A stretch of 64,000 nucleotides of DNA, from the NCBI GenBank assembly GCA_018242365.1, contig JAFECB010000017.1, positions 124,001 to 188,000 of the forward strand, read 5' to 3'. Of this stretch, positions 1-9,628 are shown piece by piece. How positions within the stretch are numbered: position 1 is the first letter of the stretch; each line of letters opens with the position of its first letter. Source of the stretch: Pseudomonadota bacterium. Its GTDB lineage: Bacteria > Pseudomonadota > Gammaproteobacteria > Xanthomonadales > Xanthomonadaceae. The notes under the pieces are model-generated. The model was not told the DNA's origin, ran no database searches, and saw nothing but the letters and a program-made list of their open reading frames with translations. Made by a program: the position numbers and the translations under genes.

Positions 1-1300
1 GCATGGCTTCGATGCGATCGCGCACACGATTGCCGATGCGGTCGCGCGGCACGTAGGCCAGCACCGAGTAATAGCGCCCGTAGCGGTCGCGGCGCAGGAA
101 CAGCTTGCTGCGCACGCGTTCCTGCAGCGCAAGGATGCCCATGCTGGTCTTGAGCAATTCTTCCTCGCTGGACTGGAACAGCTCATCGCGCGGCAGGGTT
201 TCCAGGATGTGGCGCAACGCCTTGCCGCTGTGGCTGTCCGGGTCCAGCCCTGATTGCTGCATCACGTAGTTGTGGCGCTCGCGCACCAGCGGGATGTCCC
301 ACGGCCGCCGGGTGTAGGCGCTGGAGGTGTACAGGCCGAGGAAGCGCTGCTCGCGGATCGCCTTGCCGTTGGCGTCGAAATCGAGCACGCCGATGTAGTC
401 CATGTAGCCAGGGCGATGCACGCTGGCACGGGCATTGGTCTTGGTCAGGATCAGCGCATCGACCGAACCCGAATGCCGCATCGAATGTGCCGCAAGTGAT
501 TTGACCGGGCGCGGCTTGTGCTCATCGTCGCCGCGCAACAGGCCGAGCCCGCTGCCGGGCACGGCGCACAGCACGTCGTCCTTGCCCTTGCGCTCCACCT
601 GGTATTCGCGATAGCCGAAAAACGTGAAGTGATCGTCCGCCGCCCATTCGAGGAATTCCCTGGCCTCGCGCTTGCCGTCCTTGCTGATCGGCGACTTGCG
701 CGCTGCCAGGTCGGCGGCCACGGCCTGCATCTGCGCCTGCATCGGCGTCCAGTCGGCCACGATCACGCGCACGTCCTCGAGCACGCGGATCACCCGCGCC
801 TTGATCGTCGCCAGCGCTTCCTTCGGCTGGCGATCCAGCTCCAGGTGCATCACCGATTCGCGGTCGCCTTCGCCAACGGCGAGCAGCTTGCCGGCGCGGT
901 CGCGGCTGATGCGCATCACCGGATGGCCGAGTGCGTGCACGCCGATCCCGAGTTCTGCCATCGCCATCGCCACCGAATCGACGAGGAAGGGCATGTCGTC
1001 ATTGACGATCTGCAGCGTCGTGTGCGCGCTGCCGACCGGGCCCGCCTTCAGCGGCGGATTGAACACCTGCACATTGGCCTTGCCGCGCTTGCGCGTGCCG
1101 GCGAAGTCCAGCAAGGCCAGCGCCAGTTCGGCCCAAGCCTCGGCGCCACGGCTGGCCAGCTCCTCGGCATCCATGCGCCGGAACAGCGCCGACGCGAAAG
1201 CCGTCGCCGATGCCTGGCCGCTTTTGCCGACGCGCTTGGCGAGCACGTCGAGGATGGGTTTCAGGCCGGCATCGGCTGCGGAATCAACGGACTTGTTCAT
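1..1300 (-). CDS. NAD-specific glutamate dehydrogenase, large (Bac_GDH) type, N-terminal part
   Basis: This is the first ~433 residues of a protein that runs off the left edge of the window. Large bacterial NAD-GDHs of this family are about 1,600 residues and deaminate glutamate to 2-oxoglutarate. The visible part matches their long N-terminal regulatory region: MNKSVDSAADAGLKP at the start, then stretches such as NDDMPFLVDSVAM, FLEWAADDHFTFFGYREY and YTSSAYTRRPWDIP. The catalytic domain lies outside the window. The ATG at 1300 is preceded by a clear GGAGG (about 1311-1315). It lies just downstream of an acyl-CoA dehydrogenase on the same strand with a 64-nt gap, so co-transcription is possible. 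The family call is by recall of the conserved N-terminal pattern. Confidence 0.85.
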   Translation of the reverse strand, partial: MNKSVDSAADAGLKPILDVLAKRVGKSGQASATAFASALFRRMDAEELASRGAEAWAELALALLDFAGTRKRGKANVQVFNPPLKAGPVGSAHTTLQIVNDDMPFLVDSVAMAMAELGIGVHALGHPVMRISRDRAGKLLAVGEGDRESVMHLELDRQPKEALATIKARVIRVLEDVRVIVADWTPMQAQMQAVAADLAARKSPISKDGKREAREFLEWAADDHFTFFGYREYQVERKGKDDVLCAVPGSGLGLLRGDDEHKPRPVKSLAAHSMRHSGSVDALILTKTNARASVHRPGYMDYIGVLDFDANGKAIREQRFLGLYTSSAYTRRPWDIPLVRERHNYVMQQSGLDPDSHSGKALRHILETLPRDELFQSSEEELLKTSMGILALQERVRSKLFLRRDRYGRYYSVLAYVPRDRIGNRVRDRIEAM

Positions 1301-1364
1301 GTGGATCACTGCCTCCAAAGGAAGACGGCCGCGCAAGGGCGCGGCCGATCGGTAAGTCGTGGCC

Positions 1365-2513
<1,149 letters not shown>

Positions 2514-2561
2514 GACTGCCTCATGGTGCAACAGGAAAGCGACATTGTAGCTCGCCGGGGT

Positions 2562-2583
2562 GAAATGGTGTCAGGGACAATTT
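2562..2583. repeat. REP-like repeat, family A, single copy
   Basis: A 22-nt copy of the sequence whose core is GGTGTCAGGGACAATTT. It starts 2 nt after the stop codon of the RAYT gene and matches, in inverted orientation, the three copies beyond that gene's 5' end (3332-3412). The same core forms the arms of the element inside icmF (8240-8324). Confidence 0.75.
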
Positions 2584-2585
2584 GA

Positions 2586-3269
2586 TCACTGCGGCGGACG
2601 TCCCGGTGGGCGCGCAGTCGCGAACCTGCCCGTTCGCGCTTCCACCCATGTGCGGAAGCGATCCGAGCCCAGCGCCTTCTGTTGCCCCAGGTAGCGCCGG
2701 ATCTCCGCGACCAGGTCGTCCGGCAAGGCCTCATCGAACAGCCTGCGATAGGTATTCGCGCGCGTTGCCGCATCGGGGCCCAATGCGAGATAGCGCGGAT
2801 GTGCGCTCAGCAACGGATTGCATGCGCTCCCGATATTCGCCCGATGACTGGACCATGGATATTCCGCCGGCTCCGCCGCGATCCAGGCGCGCACCGGGTT
2901 GAGCTCGATATATCGGCTGCAAGCAAGGAAGTACCCATCCGAATCCACCAGGCAGGCCTTGTATCGCCCCTCCCACAAGGTACCGGTGCGCCCATGCCGG
3001 GCATTGAAGATGCCAGCGTAGTTGCGCGCGAAGGTATGCATCAGCCGCGAGACCGCCCCGGACTCACCCGGCGTCATGAGCAGGTGGACGTGGTTGTCCA
3101 TCAGCACATAAGCATGCAACCGGCACCCGAACCGGGGCAACGCACCCAGCAGGCACTGCAGATAGCGCTGGCGATCATCGTCGTCCAGGAAACAAGGCAG
3201 CCGGTTGTTGCCCCGCTGCACAATATGTTGGGGGATGCAGGGAAGATCGGGGCGAGGAAGTCGGGCCAT
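2586..3269 (-). CDS. REP-associated tyrosine transposase (RAYT, Y1_Tnp/IS200-like)
   Basis: A 227-residue HUH-type single-strand transposase. The metal-binding HUH motif is visible as DNHVHLL (His60, His62), followed by a candidate nucleophile Tyr84 in FARNYAGIFN and the downstream GTLWEGRYKA and YIELNPVRA motifs typical of RAYTs. RAYTs are single-copy domesticated transposases thought to mobilise REP palindromes. Here the gene is bracketed by copies of one repeat: one just after the stop and three upstream of the start, which argues that this repeat is its substrate. The start at 3269 gives MARLPRPDLP, usual for the family; an upstream ATG at 3290 would add seven residues. The gene appears intact. 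Confidence 0.88.
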   Translation of the reverse strand: MARLPRPDLPCIPQHIVQRGNNRLPCFLDDDDRQRYLQCLLGALPRFGCRLHAYVLMDNHVHLLMTPGESGAVSRLMHTFARNYAGIFNARHGRTGTLWEGRYKACLVDSDGYFLACSRYIELNPVRAWIAAEPAEYPWSSHRANIGSACNPLLSAHPRYLALGPDAATRANTYRRLFDEALPDDLVAEIRRYLGQQKALGSDRFRTWVEARTGRFATARPPGRPPQ

Positions 3270-3331
3270 GCCTGCAGCGTGCCCGCCCATCCGGCATCAG
3301 GCGATCAGGAAAACCAGCAACCGTCGATCAG

Positions 3332-3412
3332 AAATTGTCCCTGACACCTTTTTCCACTGCAGAAATTGTCCCTGACACCTTTTTCTTTAGAAATTGTCCC
3401 TGACACCTTTTT
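3332..3412. repeat. Three direct copies of REP-like repeat, family A
   Basis: Copies of AAATTGTCCCTGACACCTTT begin at 3332, 3363 and 3391, separated by about 8-10 nt. They point opposite to the copy at 2562-2583, so the RAYT gene is enclosed by inverted copies. The array stops about 10 nt before a second, unrelated inverted repeat. Confidence 0.8.
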
Positions 3413-3421
3413 CGAGGAAGG

Positions 3422-3505
3422 AAAACAGGGGTCAGAGTCGACTTTTAGAGCCGACCAACCTCAACCTGCCTGATCTCTGAAAAAGTCGACTCTGACCCCT
3501 GTTTT
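3422..3505. repeat. Perfect 25-bp inverted repeat, REP-like family B
   Basis: Arms at 3422-3446 and 3481-3505 are exact reverse complements with core AGGGGTCAGAGTCGACTTTT and a 34-nt spacer. This is the layout of a BIME (two inverted REPs). Its sequence is unrelated to family A. The right arm ends 8 nt before the first ATG of the truncated IS3 transposase, so the element seems to have replaced or interrupted that gene's 5' part. Confidence 0.8.
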
Positions 3506-3512
3506 AGGCGAC

Positions 3513-3989
3513 ATGACCGTGCTGCCAACACGCGAAGGTCCGCTGTACTTCGCCGCGCTGGTCGATGCATGCAGCCGTCGCGTCATCGGTTGGGCGATGG
3601 ACGACCACCAACGCCTGGATCTGACCGAACGCGCACTCGAGATGGCGCTACAGCACCGTCGCCCGAAACCCGGCCTGCTCCTTCACCACGATCGCGGCAG
3701 CCAGTACACCGGAGCGCGGTACCGGGCAAAAGCGGAGGCAGCGAAAATCCAGCTGAGCATGAGTCGTCCGGGCCTGCCGTACGACAACGCCATGGCCGAG
3801 AGCTTCTTCGCCACGCTCAAGCTGGAACTGATGGACGATAAACCGTTCGAAACCCGCGACGCCGCACGCGCCGCGGTGTTCGAATATGTCGAACTGTTCT
3901 ACAACCGCATCCGCATGCACTCGGCACTCGGCTACCGGGCGCCCATGCAGGCGGAGCGGGATTACCAAACCGTCAGGACTGTATCCTGA
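3513..3989 (+). pseudogene. IS3-family transposase OrfB, 5'-truncated remnant
   Basis: The 158-residue product is the rve/integrase core of an IS3-type OrfB. It keeps LPTREGPLYFAALVDACSRRV, HHDRGSQY with the second catalytic Asp, and DNAMAESFFATLK with the catalytic Glu, and ends with the normal FYNRIRMHSALGYRAP tail. The codon just before the ATG is GAC, the first catalytic Asp (family pattern DMT.IPT), so all three DDE residues survive in the reading frame. The OrfA helix-turn-helix and the N-terminal part of OrfB are missing; sequence upstream is an inverted repeat. Without the DNA-binding part it should be inactive. No terminal inverted repeats of the original IS were identified. Confidence 0.82.
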
Positions 3990-4017
3990 CTACCCGTCTG
4001 TGGAATGCGGGGCAGTC

Positions 4018-4091
4018 CAACCTGACCCCGTTTTGACCCCATTTTGCTAGTTTCGCCCACCCCGTTTTGCCCTGACATCTTTTTGCTTTAC
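4018..4091. repeat. Degenerate REP-like tracts of families A and B
   Basis: Between the IS3 remnant and the ATPase gene are short imperfect matches: CCTGACCCCGTTTT (about 4021-4034) resembles the family-B arm end, and CCCTGACATCTTTTT (about 4070-4084) resembles the family-A core with changes. They look like decayed copies and form the left border of the Septu-like cassette. Confidence 0.45.
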
Positions 4092-4123
4092 CCTAGCCAG
4101 CACGGTTCTCTGAACGAAGTGAT

Positions 4124-5410
4124 ATGGATAACCAGCCACAATTTTCATCATTGACTGTCAGTCAATGGCGGCAATTTGACTCCATCGAGATCGAAATACA
4201 TCCACGCCTCACCGTTCTTACCGGCGCGAACGGCGCTGGCAAGACAACTCTGATAGGGATTCTGACGCAGCATTTCGGATGGTCGCGTCCGTTGCTTGCA
4301 ACTCCATGGCGCAATAGCGACGGATCAGTAACCTACATAAGCGGCGCTTTCAAGACCCTTCTGAGCTGGTTTAGCAAGAAGGAAAATCCACAAGTCGAAA
4401 TCGGGAAGGTTGGCTATACGAATGGATCGCATGCATCTCTTAACGTGCCAACCGCTGGTTCAGTGGAATATGGAGTCTCAATAAATGGGCAACAGAGCGT
4501 TCTCGGACTGAGCGTTCCCTCTCATAGAATCATGTCTAGGTACCAGGCCATACAAGCCATACCGACAATGGGGATCTCAGCGCATCAAGCCTACAACAGC
4601 TACAACAGCGAAATTCTCAACCGATTTCAGGGTGGCCATACAGGCTTCTCGCCTCTCTTTCGAATGAAAGAGGCATTGATTTCTATGGCAACGTTTGGCG
4701 AGGGAAACAAATACGTCAAAGGCAAGCCCGAGCTTCTTCGCTCATATCTAGGCTTCATCGATGTCTTAAAAAAAGTCCTCCCCGGATCCTTGGGGTTCGA
4801 AACGATCGAAATTAGAACGCCGGATGTCGTCCTTGTCACAAAGAGCGGCGAATTTCTACTCGATTCGGTATCTGGCGGAATCAGCGCCCTGATTGACTTG
4901 GCGTGGCAAATTCACACGTTTTCGCACGACCTGCAGAGCTTTGCTGTCGTCATCGATGAACCAGAGAACCACCTTCATCCGTCGATGCAGAGATCACTTC
5001 TGCCAAGTTTCTTGGATGCGTTTCCGCAAGCACAATTTATTGTCGCCTCCCACAGCCCTTTCATTGTTACTTCTGTACGAGATTCGAATGTCTATGTCCT
5101 GTCATACAAAGAGGGGCTAGCGGAAGCGAGCCTTCGCGGGATCGCACCATCGCGCAGCGTGTTCTCGACGCGGCTAGACCACATCAATAAAGCAGCCACT
5201 GCAAGCGAAGTATTGAGAACAGTCCTCGGCTTGGACTCGACAATGCCTTTGTGGGCAACTAAGGAACTCGGTCAAATCATCGAGCGGTATCGAAGCCAAC
5301 CCTTCACTCCTGAGCAAGTCGATCAACTAGATCGGGAACTAGAAGATCTCGGCATGAGCGACAGCTTGCCTCAAGCTATTGATGCGATATTTCAGGAGCC
5401 CAAGCCTTGA
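4124..5410 (+). CDS. AAA ATPase of a Septu-like defence system (PtuA-like)
   Basis: A 428-residue ABC/SMC-like ATPase of the AAA_15/AAA_21 class. The Walker A motif GANGAGKTT is at residues 34-42, an ABC-signature-like LLDSVSGGISALIDL at about 245-259, Walker B VVIDEPENHLHP at 275-286, and the switch-region ASHSPF at 308-313. It overlaps by 3 nt an HNH-nuclease gene, the gene pair that defines Septu (PtuA with PtuB), where the ATPase controls a phage-triggered nuclease. The same pair occurs as an effector of some retrons, but there is no reverse transcriptase here. Codon use and GC are lower than in the neighbours, suggesting acquisition. Other AAA plus HNH two-gene systems cannot be excluded. 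Confidence 0.7.
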   Translation: MDNQPQFSSLTVSQWRQFDSIEIEIHPRLTVLTGANGAGKTTLIGILTQHFGWSRPLLATPWRNSDGSVTYISGAFKTLLSWFSKKENPQVEIGKVGYTNGSHASLNVPTAGSVEYGVSINGQQSVLGLSVPSHRIMSRYQAIQAIPTMGISAHQAYNSYNSEILNRFQGGHTGFSPLFRMKEALISMATFGEGNKYVKGKPELLRSYLGFIDVLKKVLPGSLGFETIEIRTPDVVLVTKSGEFLLDSVSGGISALIDLAWQIHTFSHDLQSFAVVIDEPENHLHPSMQRSLLPSFLDAFPQAQFIVASHSPFIVTSVRDSNVYVLSYKEGLAEASLRGIAPSRSVFSTRLDHINKAATASEVLRTVLGLDSTMPLWATKELGQIIERYRSQPFTPEQVDQLDRELEDLGMSDSLPQAIDAIFQEPKP

Positions 5411-6045
5411 TTCCCCTTACGAAGACGGCAGAGCCGGCTGTGTTGCAGCGCAACGCAGCCACTTGGACCGCTGAGCTTCTACAGAAAATCGCTGATGGAG
5501 ATGAGCCAACGAAGTACCTCTTGGGCCGATATGCTCACCCCGACATCAAAGTTGCGCTACTAATCGAAACGAGTGAGAAGTGCGCCTACTGTGAAAGTTC
5601 CTTCAGACATGTGACATACGGCGATATCGAGCACATCGTTCCAAAAGCAGTAGAACCAACATTACGCTTCGCTTGGCACAACCTGACAATTGCATGCGAT
5701 GTGTGCAACACCAACAAGTCCGACGTTGCCGACTTGGTTGATCCGTATGCGTGCAACCCCAGCCTTCGTTTCAAATTCCACGGCCCGCTTATGTGGGCAG
5801 TACCCACCGACAACTCAGCTGTTCTGACCGAGGAGCAACTCGATCTAAACAGAAGCAAACTGGTAGAACGCCGTTGCGAGCGGATCGAATTTCTACGTAA
5901 TCTTATTGGATCAGCGGTCACTAAGCCGCAAGCGATACGCGACGCCATGCTTCGTCGGGCTGAACGAGAGACACTTGAAACAAAGCCGTACTCGGCATGC
6001 GCAACAGCCGCACTAGCGAATCTCAGAGCCTTACACGGACTATAG
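5407..6045 (+). CDS. HNH endonuclease of a Septu-like defence system (PtuB-like)
   Basis: A 212-residue HNH protein. A zinc-finger-type CAYCE (Cys59, Cys62) is followed by DIEHIVPK (His76), HNLTIACDVCNTNKSD (Asn92, Cys97, Cys100, Asn103), the Cys4-supported HNH fold of PtuB and retron-associated HNH proteins. The TTG start overlaps the last 4 nt of the ATPase gene, so translation is coupled. Its stop codon is only 24 nt from the convergent stop of icmF. Role inferred: nucleic-acid cleavage when the partner ATPase senses infection. GC is low, like its partner and unlike the flanks. Confidence 0.7.
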   Translation: MIPLTKTAEPAVLQRNAATWTAELLQKIADGDEPTKYLLGRYAHPDIKVALLIETSEKCAYCESSFRHVTYGDIEHIVPKAVEPTLRFAWHNLTIACDVCNTNKSDVADLVDPYACNPSLRFKFHGPLMWAVPTDNSAVLTEEQLDLNRSKLVERRCERIEFLRNLIGSAVTKPQAIRDAMLRRAERETLETKPYSACATAALANLRALHGL

Positions 6046-6068
6046 TCAAACATCGAAAGTCCCGCGTC

Positions 6069-9000
6069 CTACATATTCCGCCGATACTCCCCACCCACCT
6101 CATACAACGCATGGCTGATCTGCCCCAGCGAATGCGTCTTCACCGCCTCCATCAGCGATTCAAACACATTCCGCCGCTCGCGCGCCGTCGCCTGTAGCGC
6201 ACGCAACCCCTCGGCCGCATAGCCGTTGCGGTTGCCCTGGTACCCCGCCACGTTCGCAATCTGCTGCCCCTTCTCCCCTTCCGTCGAGCGGATCAGCTCG
6301 ATCTCGGTGACGATGTCGCCGCCGTGTTCCTTCGGCAGGAAGGTGTTGACGCCGACCAGCGGCAGACTGCCGTCGTGCTTCTTGTGTTCGTAGTAGAGGC
6401 TTTCTTCCTGGATCTTGCCGCGCTGGTACATGGTGTCCATCGCGCCGAGCACGCCGCCGCGCTCGCTGATGGCCTCGAACTCCTTGTAGACGGCCTCTTC
6501 CACGATGTCGGTGAGCTTGTCCACGATGAAGCTGCCCTGCCACGGGTTCTCGCAGAAGTTCAGCCCCAGCTCCTTGTTGATGATCATCTGGATGGCCACG
6601 GCGCGACGCACGGACTCTTCCGTGGGCGTGGTGATGGCTTCGTCGTAGGCGTTGGTGTGCAGGCTGTTGCAGTTGTCGAACAGCGCGTACAGGGCCTGCA
6701 GCGTGGTGCGGATGTCGTTGAACTGGATCTCCTGCGCGTGCAGGCTGCGGCCGCTGGTCTGGATGTGGTACTTCATCATCTGGCTACGCGGGCTGGCGCC
6801 GTAGCGCTCGCGCATGGCGCGGGCCCAGATGCGGCGGGCCACGCGGCCGATGACGGTGTACTCCGGGTCCATGCCGTTGCTGAAGAAGAAGCTCAGGTTG
6901 GGCGCGAAGTCGTCGATCTTCATCCCGCGCGCCAGGTAGTACTCCACGATGGTGAAGCCGTTGGACAAGGTGAAGGCCAGCTGGCTGATCGGGTTCGCCC
7001 CGGCTTCGGCGATGTGGTAGCCGGAGATGGACACCGAGTAGAAGTTGCGGACGGCGTTGTCCACGAAGTACTGCTGGATGTCGCCCATCATGCGCAGGGC
7101 GAATTCGGTGCTGAAGATGCAGGTGTTCTGGGCCTGGTCTTCCTTCAGGATGTCGGCCTGCACGGTGCCGCGCACCGTCTTCAGCGTCTGCGCCTTGATG
7201 CGGGCGTAGGTGTCGGCGTCCACCAGCTGGTCGCCGGTGACGCCCAGCAGGGCCAGCCCTAAGCCGTTGTTGCCCTGCGGCAGCTCGCCTTCGTAGCGCG
7301 GGCGAGGCTTGCCTTCGAACAGGGCGTCGATCTTCTTCTGGGCTTCGGCCCAGCGTGCCGGGTCTGCCTTCAGGTATTGCTCCACCTGCTGGTCGATGGC
7401 GGTGTTCATGAACATCGCCAGGATGATCGGCGCCGGGCCGTTGATGGTCATCGACACGCTGGTGGTGGGCGCGCACAGGTCGAAGCCGGAGTACAGCTTC
7501 TTCATGTCGTCCAGCGTGGGCACGTTGACGCCGGAGTTGCCGATCTTGCCGTAGATGTCCGGGCGCTTTGCTGGGTCTTCGCCGTACAGGGTCACGCTGT
7601 CGAAGGCGGTGGACAGGCGCGCGGCCGGCTGGCCCACGCTGAGGTAGTGGAAGCGGCGGTTGGTGCGCTCCGGCGTGCCCTCGCCCGCGAACATGCGGAT
7701 GGGGTCCTCGCCGGTGCGGCGGTACGGGTACACGCCGCCGGTGTAGGGGTAGTAGCCGGGCAGGTTTTCCTTCTGCAGGAACACCAGCAGCTCGCCCCAG
7801 GCCTTGTAGGTGGGCGCGGCGATCTTGGGGATCTGCTGGTGGCTGAGCGACTCGCGGTAGTTCTCCACGCGGATGGTCTTGTCGCGCACCTGGTATTCGT
7901 TCACCGGCTCGGTGATGGATTTCAGGCGGGCCGGCCAGTCGCGCAGCAGCTTCAGCGCCTCGGAATCCAGCGACTGGATGGCGTCGTTGTAGCGCTGGCG
8001 CAGGGTGAGTAGCGAGCGGTCATTCGCCTCCAGCAAAGCATCGGCAGCATAGAGGTCCAGAGCGTTCGGCAGCTTGTCGTCGCCCAGCTCCGACAGCGCC
8101 TGCCACAGCGACTGCGCACGGTCGGCGATTTCGCTTTGCGATTCGATCCGCGAATTGATTCCACGGCCCTGCTCGGCGATCTCGGCGAGATACCTGACCC
8201 TCGCGCCGGGGATCAGCACGGTGGCGCGCGGTTCGCGCAGCGAAATGGTGTCAGGGACAATTTGCGCGAAGATGCTGCCGCCGGCGCGATCGGTGCCAGG
8301 AAATTGTCCCTGACACCATTTCGCGTCCAACAGCCGGCACAGGTTGGCGAACATCCAGTTCAGGCCGGGATCGTTGAACTGCGACGCGATGGTCGGGTAG
8401 ACCGGCACGTCCTCGTCCTTGACATCGAAACGGACATGGTTGCGCTTCCACTGCTTGCGCACGTCGCGCAGCGCGTCCTCGGCGCCGCGCTTGTCGAACT
8501 TGTTGAGCACCACGAGTTCCGCGAAATCCAGCATGTCGATCTTTTCCAGCTGGCTGGGCGCGCCGAAGTCGCTGGTCATCACGTACATCGGGAAATCGAC
8601 CAGATCGACGATTTCCGAATCGCTCTGGCCGATACCGGCGGTTTCCACGATCACCAGGTCATAACCCAATGACTTCAGGAACCCGATGCAATCCTTCAAC
8701 ACCACATTGGTGGCCATGTGCTGGCGGCGTGTGGCCATCGAGCGCATGAACACGCGCTGGCTGCGCAGCGAATTCATGCGGATGCGGTCGCCCAGCAAGG
8801 CGCCACCGGTGCGGCGGCGGGTCGGGTCGACCGAGATCACCGCGATATGCATCTCCGGAAAGCTGGCGAGGAAGCGATTCAGCAGCTCGTCGGTCACCGA
8901 CGACTTGCCGGCGCCACCGGTGCCGGTGATGCCGACCACCGGAGTCTTGCCACCGGCCAGTGCCCACTCCTTTCGCAGGTGCGACAGCGTTGCCTCATCC

Positions 9001-9542
9001 AGTGCGGATTCCTCGATCGCGCTGAGCATCCGGCCAATTTCGATCTCGTTGTCGAAGCCCACCTTGTGCGGCGCATCCACCGGCAGCCGCGCTTTCTCCG
9101 CACGCGCCACCACATCCTCGATCATGTGCACCAGCCCCATGTGCATGCCGTCATTGGGGTGGTAGATACGCTCGACGCCGTAAGCTTCCAGCTCGCGGAT
9201 TTCCTCGGGGGTGATGGTGCCGCCGCCGCCGGCGAACACGCGGATGTGCGCGGCGTTGCGCTCTTTCAGCATGTCCACCATGTACTTCAGGTATTCGACG
9301 TGGCCGCCCTGATAGCTGGACAGCGCGATCGCGTCGGCGTCTTCCTGCAGGGCCGCGCGCACCACGTCCTCGACGGAGCGGTTGTGGCCCAGGTGCACGA
9401 CTTCCGCACCCTGCGCCTGGATCAGCCGGCGCATGATGTTGATCGCGGCATCGTGGCCATCGAACAGGCTGGCGGCGGTGACGAAGCGCAACGGGGTGGA
9501 TTCGGTTTGCGCGGTGGGAAGCTGGGCGGCCGGGGTACTCAT
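6069..9542 (-). CDS. icmF: Fused isobutyryl-CoA mutase (IcmF), B12-dependent
   Basis: A 1,157-residue fusion of three parts. An N-terminal B12-binding domain has FDGHDAAI with His30 as cobalt ligand and HLGHNRS. A MeaI-type G-protein chaperone has P-loop GTGGAGKSS near residues 207-215 and NKFDKRG. A C-terminal mutase domain carries [17 protein letters not shown], diagnostic of IcmF. It interconverts isobutyryl-CoA and butyryl-CoA and links valine-derived branched acyl-CoA to straight-chain oxidation. The gene is somewhat longer than the roughly 1,100 residues usual for IcmF. About 28 residues (407-435), in the linker between G domain and mutase, are encoded by an inserted REP-like inverted repeat. 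The reading frame is open throughout. No gene on its strand lies close upstream. Confidence 0.92.
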   Translation of the reverse strand: MSTPAAQLPTAQTESTPLRFVTAASLFDGHDAAINIMRRLIQAQGAEVVHLGHNRSVEDVVRAALQEDADAIALSSYQGGHVEYLKYMVDMLKERNAAHIRVFAGGGGTITPEEIRELEAYGVERIYHPNDGMHMGLVHMIEDVVARAEKARLPVDAPHKVGFDNEIEIGRMLSAIEESALDEATLSHLRKEWALAGGKTPVVGITGTGGAGKSSVTDELLNRFLASFPEMHIAVISVDPTRRRTGGALLGDRIRMNSLRSQRVFMRSMATRRQHMATNVVLKDCIGFLKSLGYDLVIVETAGIGQSDSEIVDLVDFPMYVMTSDFGAPSQLEKIDMLDFAELVVLNKFDKRGAEDALRDVRKQWKRNHVRFDVKDEDVPVYPTIASQFNDPGLNWMFANLCRLLDAKWCQGQFPGTDRAGGSIFAQIVPDTISLREPRATVLIPGARVRYLAEIAEQGRGINSRIESQSEIADRAQSLWQALSELGDDKLPNALDLYAADALLEANDRSLLTLRQRYNDAIQSLDSEALKLLRDWPARLKSITEPVNEYQVRDKTIRVENYRESLSHQQIPKIAAPTYKAWGELLVFLQKENLPGYYPYTGGVYPYRRTGEDPIRMFAGEGTPERTNRRFHYLSVGQPAARLSTAFDSVTLYGEDPAKRPDIYGKIGNSGVNVPTLDDMKKLYSGFDLCAPTTSVSMTINGPAPIILAMFMNTAIDQQVEQYLKADPARWAEAQKKIDALFEGKPRPRYEGELPQGNNGLGLALLGVTGDQLVDADTYARIKAQTLKTVRGTVQADILKEDQAQNTCIFSTEFALRMMGDIQQYFVDNAVRNFYSVSISGYHIAEAGANPISQLAFTLSNGFTIVEYYLARGMKIDDFAPNLSFFFSNGMDPEYTVIGRVARRIWARAMRERYGASPRSQMMKYHIQTSGRSLHAQEIQFNDIRTTLQALYALFDNCNSLHTNAYDEAITTPTEESVRRAVAIQMIINKELGLNFCENPWQGSFIVDKLTDIVEEAVYKEFEAISERGGVLGAMDTMYQRGKIQEESLYYEHKKHDGSLPLVGVNTFLPKEHGGDIVTEIELIRSTEGEKGQQIANVAGYQGNRNGYAAEGLRALQATARERRNVFESLMEAVKTHSLGQISHALYEVGGEYRRNM
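8240..8324. repeat. 85-bp REP-like inverted repeat inside icmF
   Basis: Perfect 24-bp arms at 8240-8263 and 8301-8324 with a 37-nt spacer. The arm core GGTGTCAGGGACAATTT is the same family-A repeat that brackets the RAYT gene at 2.6-3.4 kb. It lies wholly within the icmF reading frame and is translated as roughly AKWCQGQF...[11 protein letters not shown]. Confidence 0.9.
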
Positions 9543-9628
9543 GGGAGACTCTCAGATCGTGCGTGCGGTCGACCTTTCATTGTAACGCCTGCGCTAGGAT
9601 GCCCTCCTCTCACACTGAGCATGTCGAC

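Noticed and set aside
3332..3412. Three direct repeats considered as a CRISPR array
   Set aside because: Intervals between copies are only 8-10 nt, no spacers of CRISPR length, no cas genes, and the sequence matches the RAYT-linked repeat.
4124..6045. Retron Ec78-type system
   Set aside because: The ATPase/HNH effector pair fits, but no reverse transcriptase or msr/msd-like region is present upstream or downstream.
6324..7262. Plus-strand ORF (312 aa) antisense to icmF
   Set aside because: Val/His/Ala-rich shadow frame opposite the conserved mutase domain.
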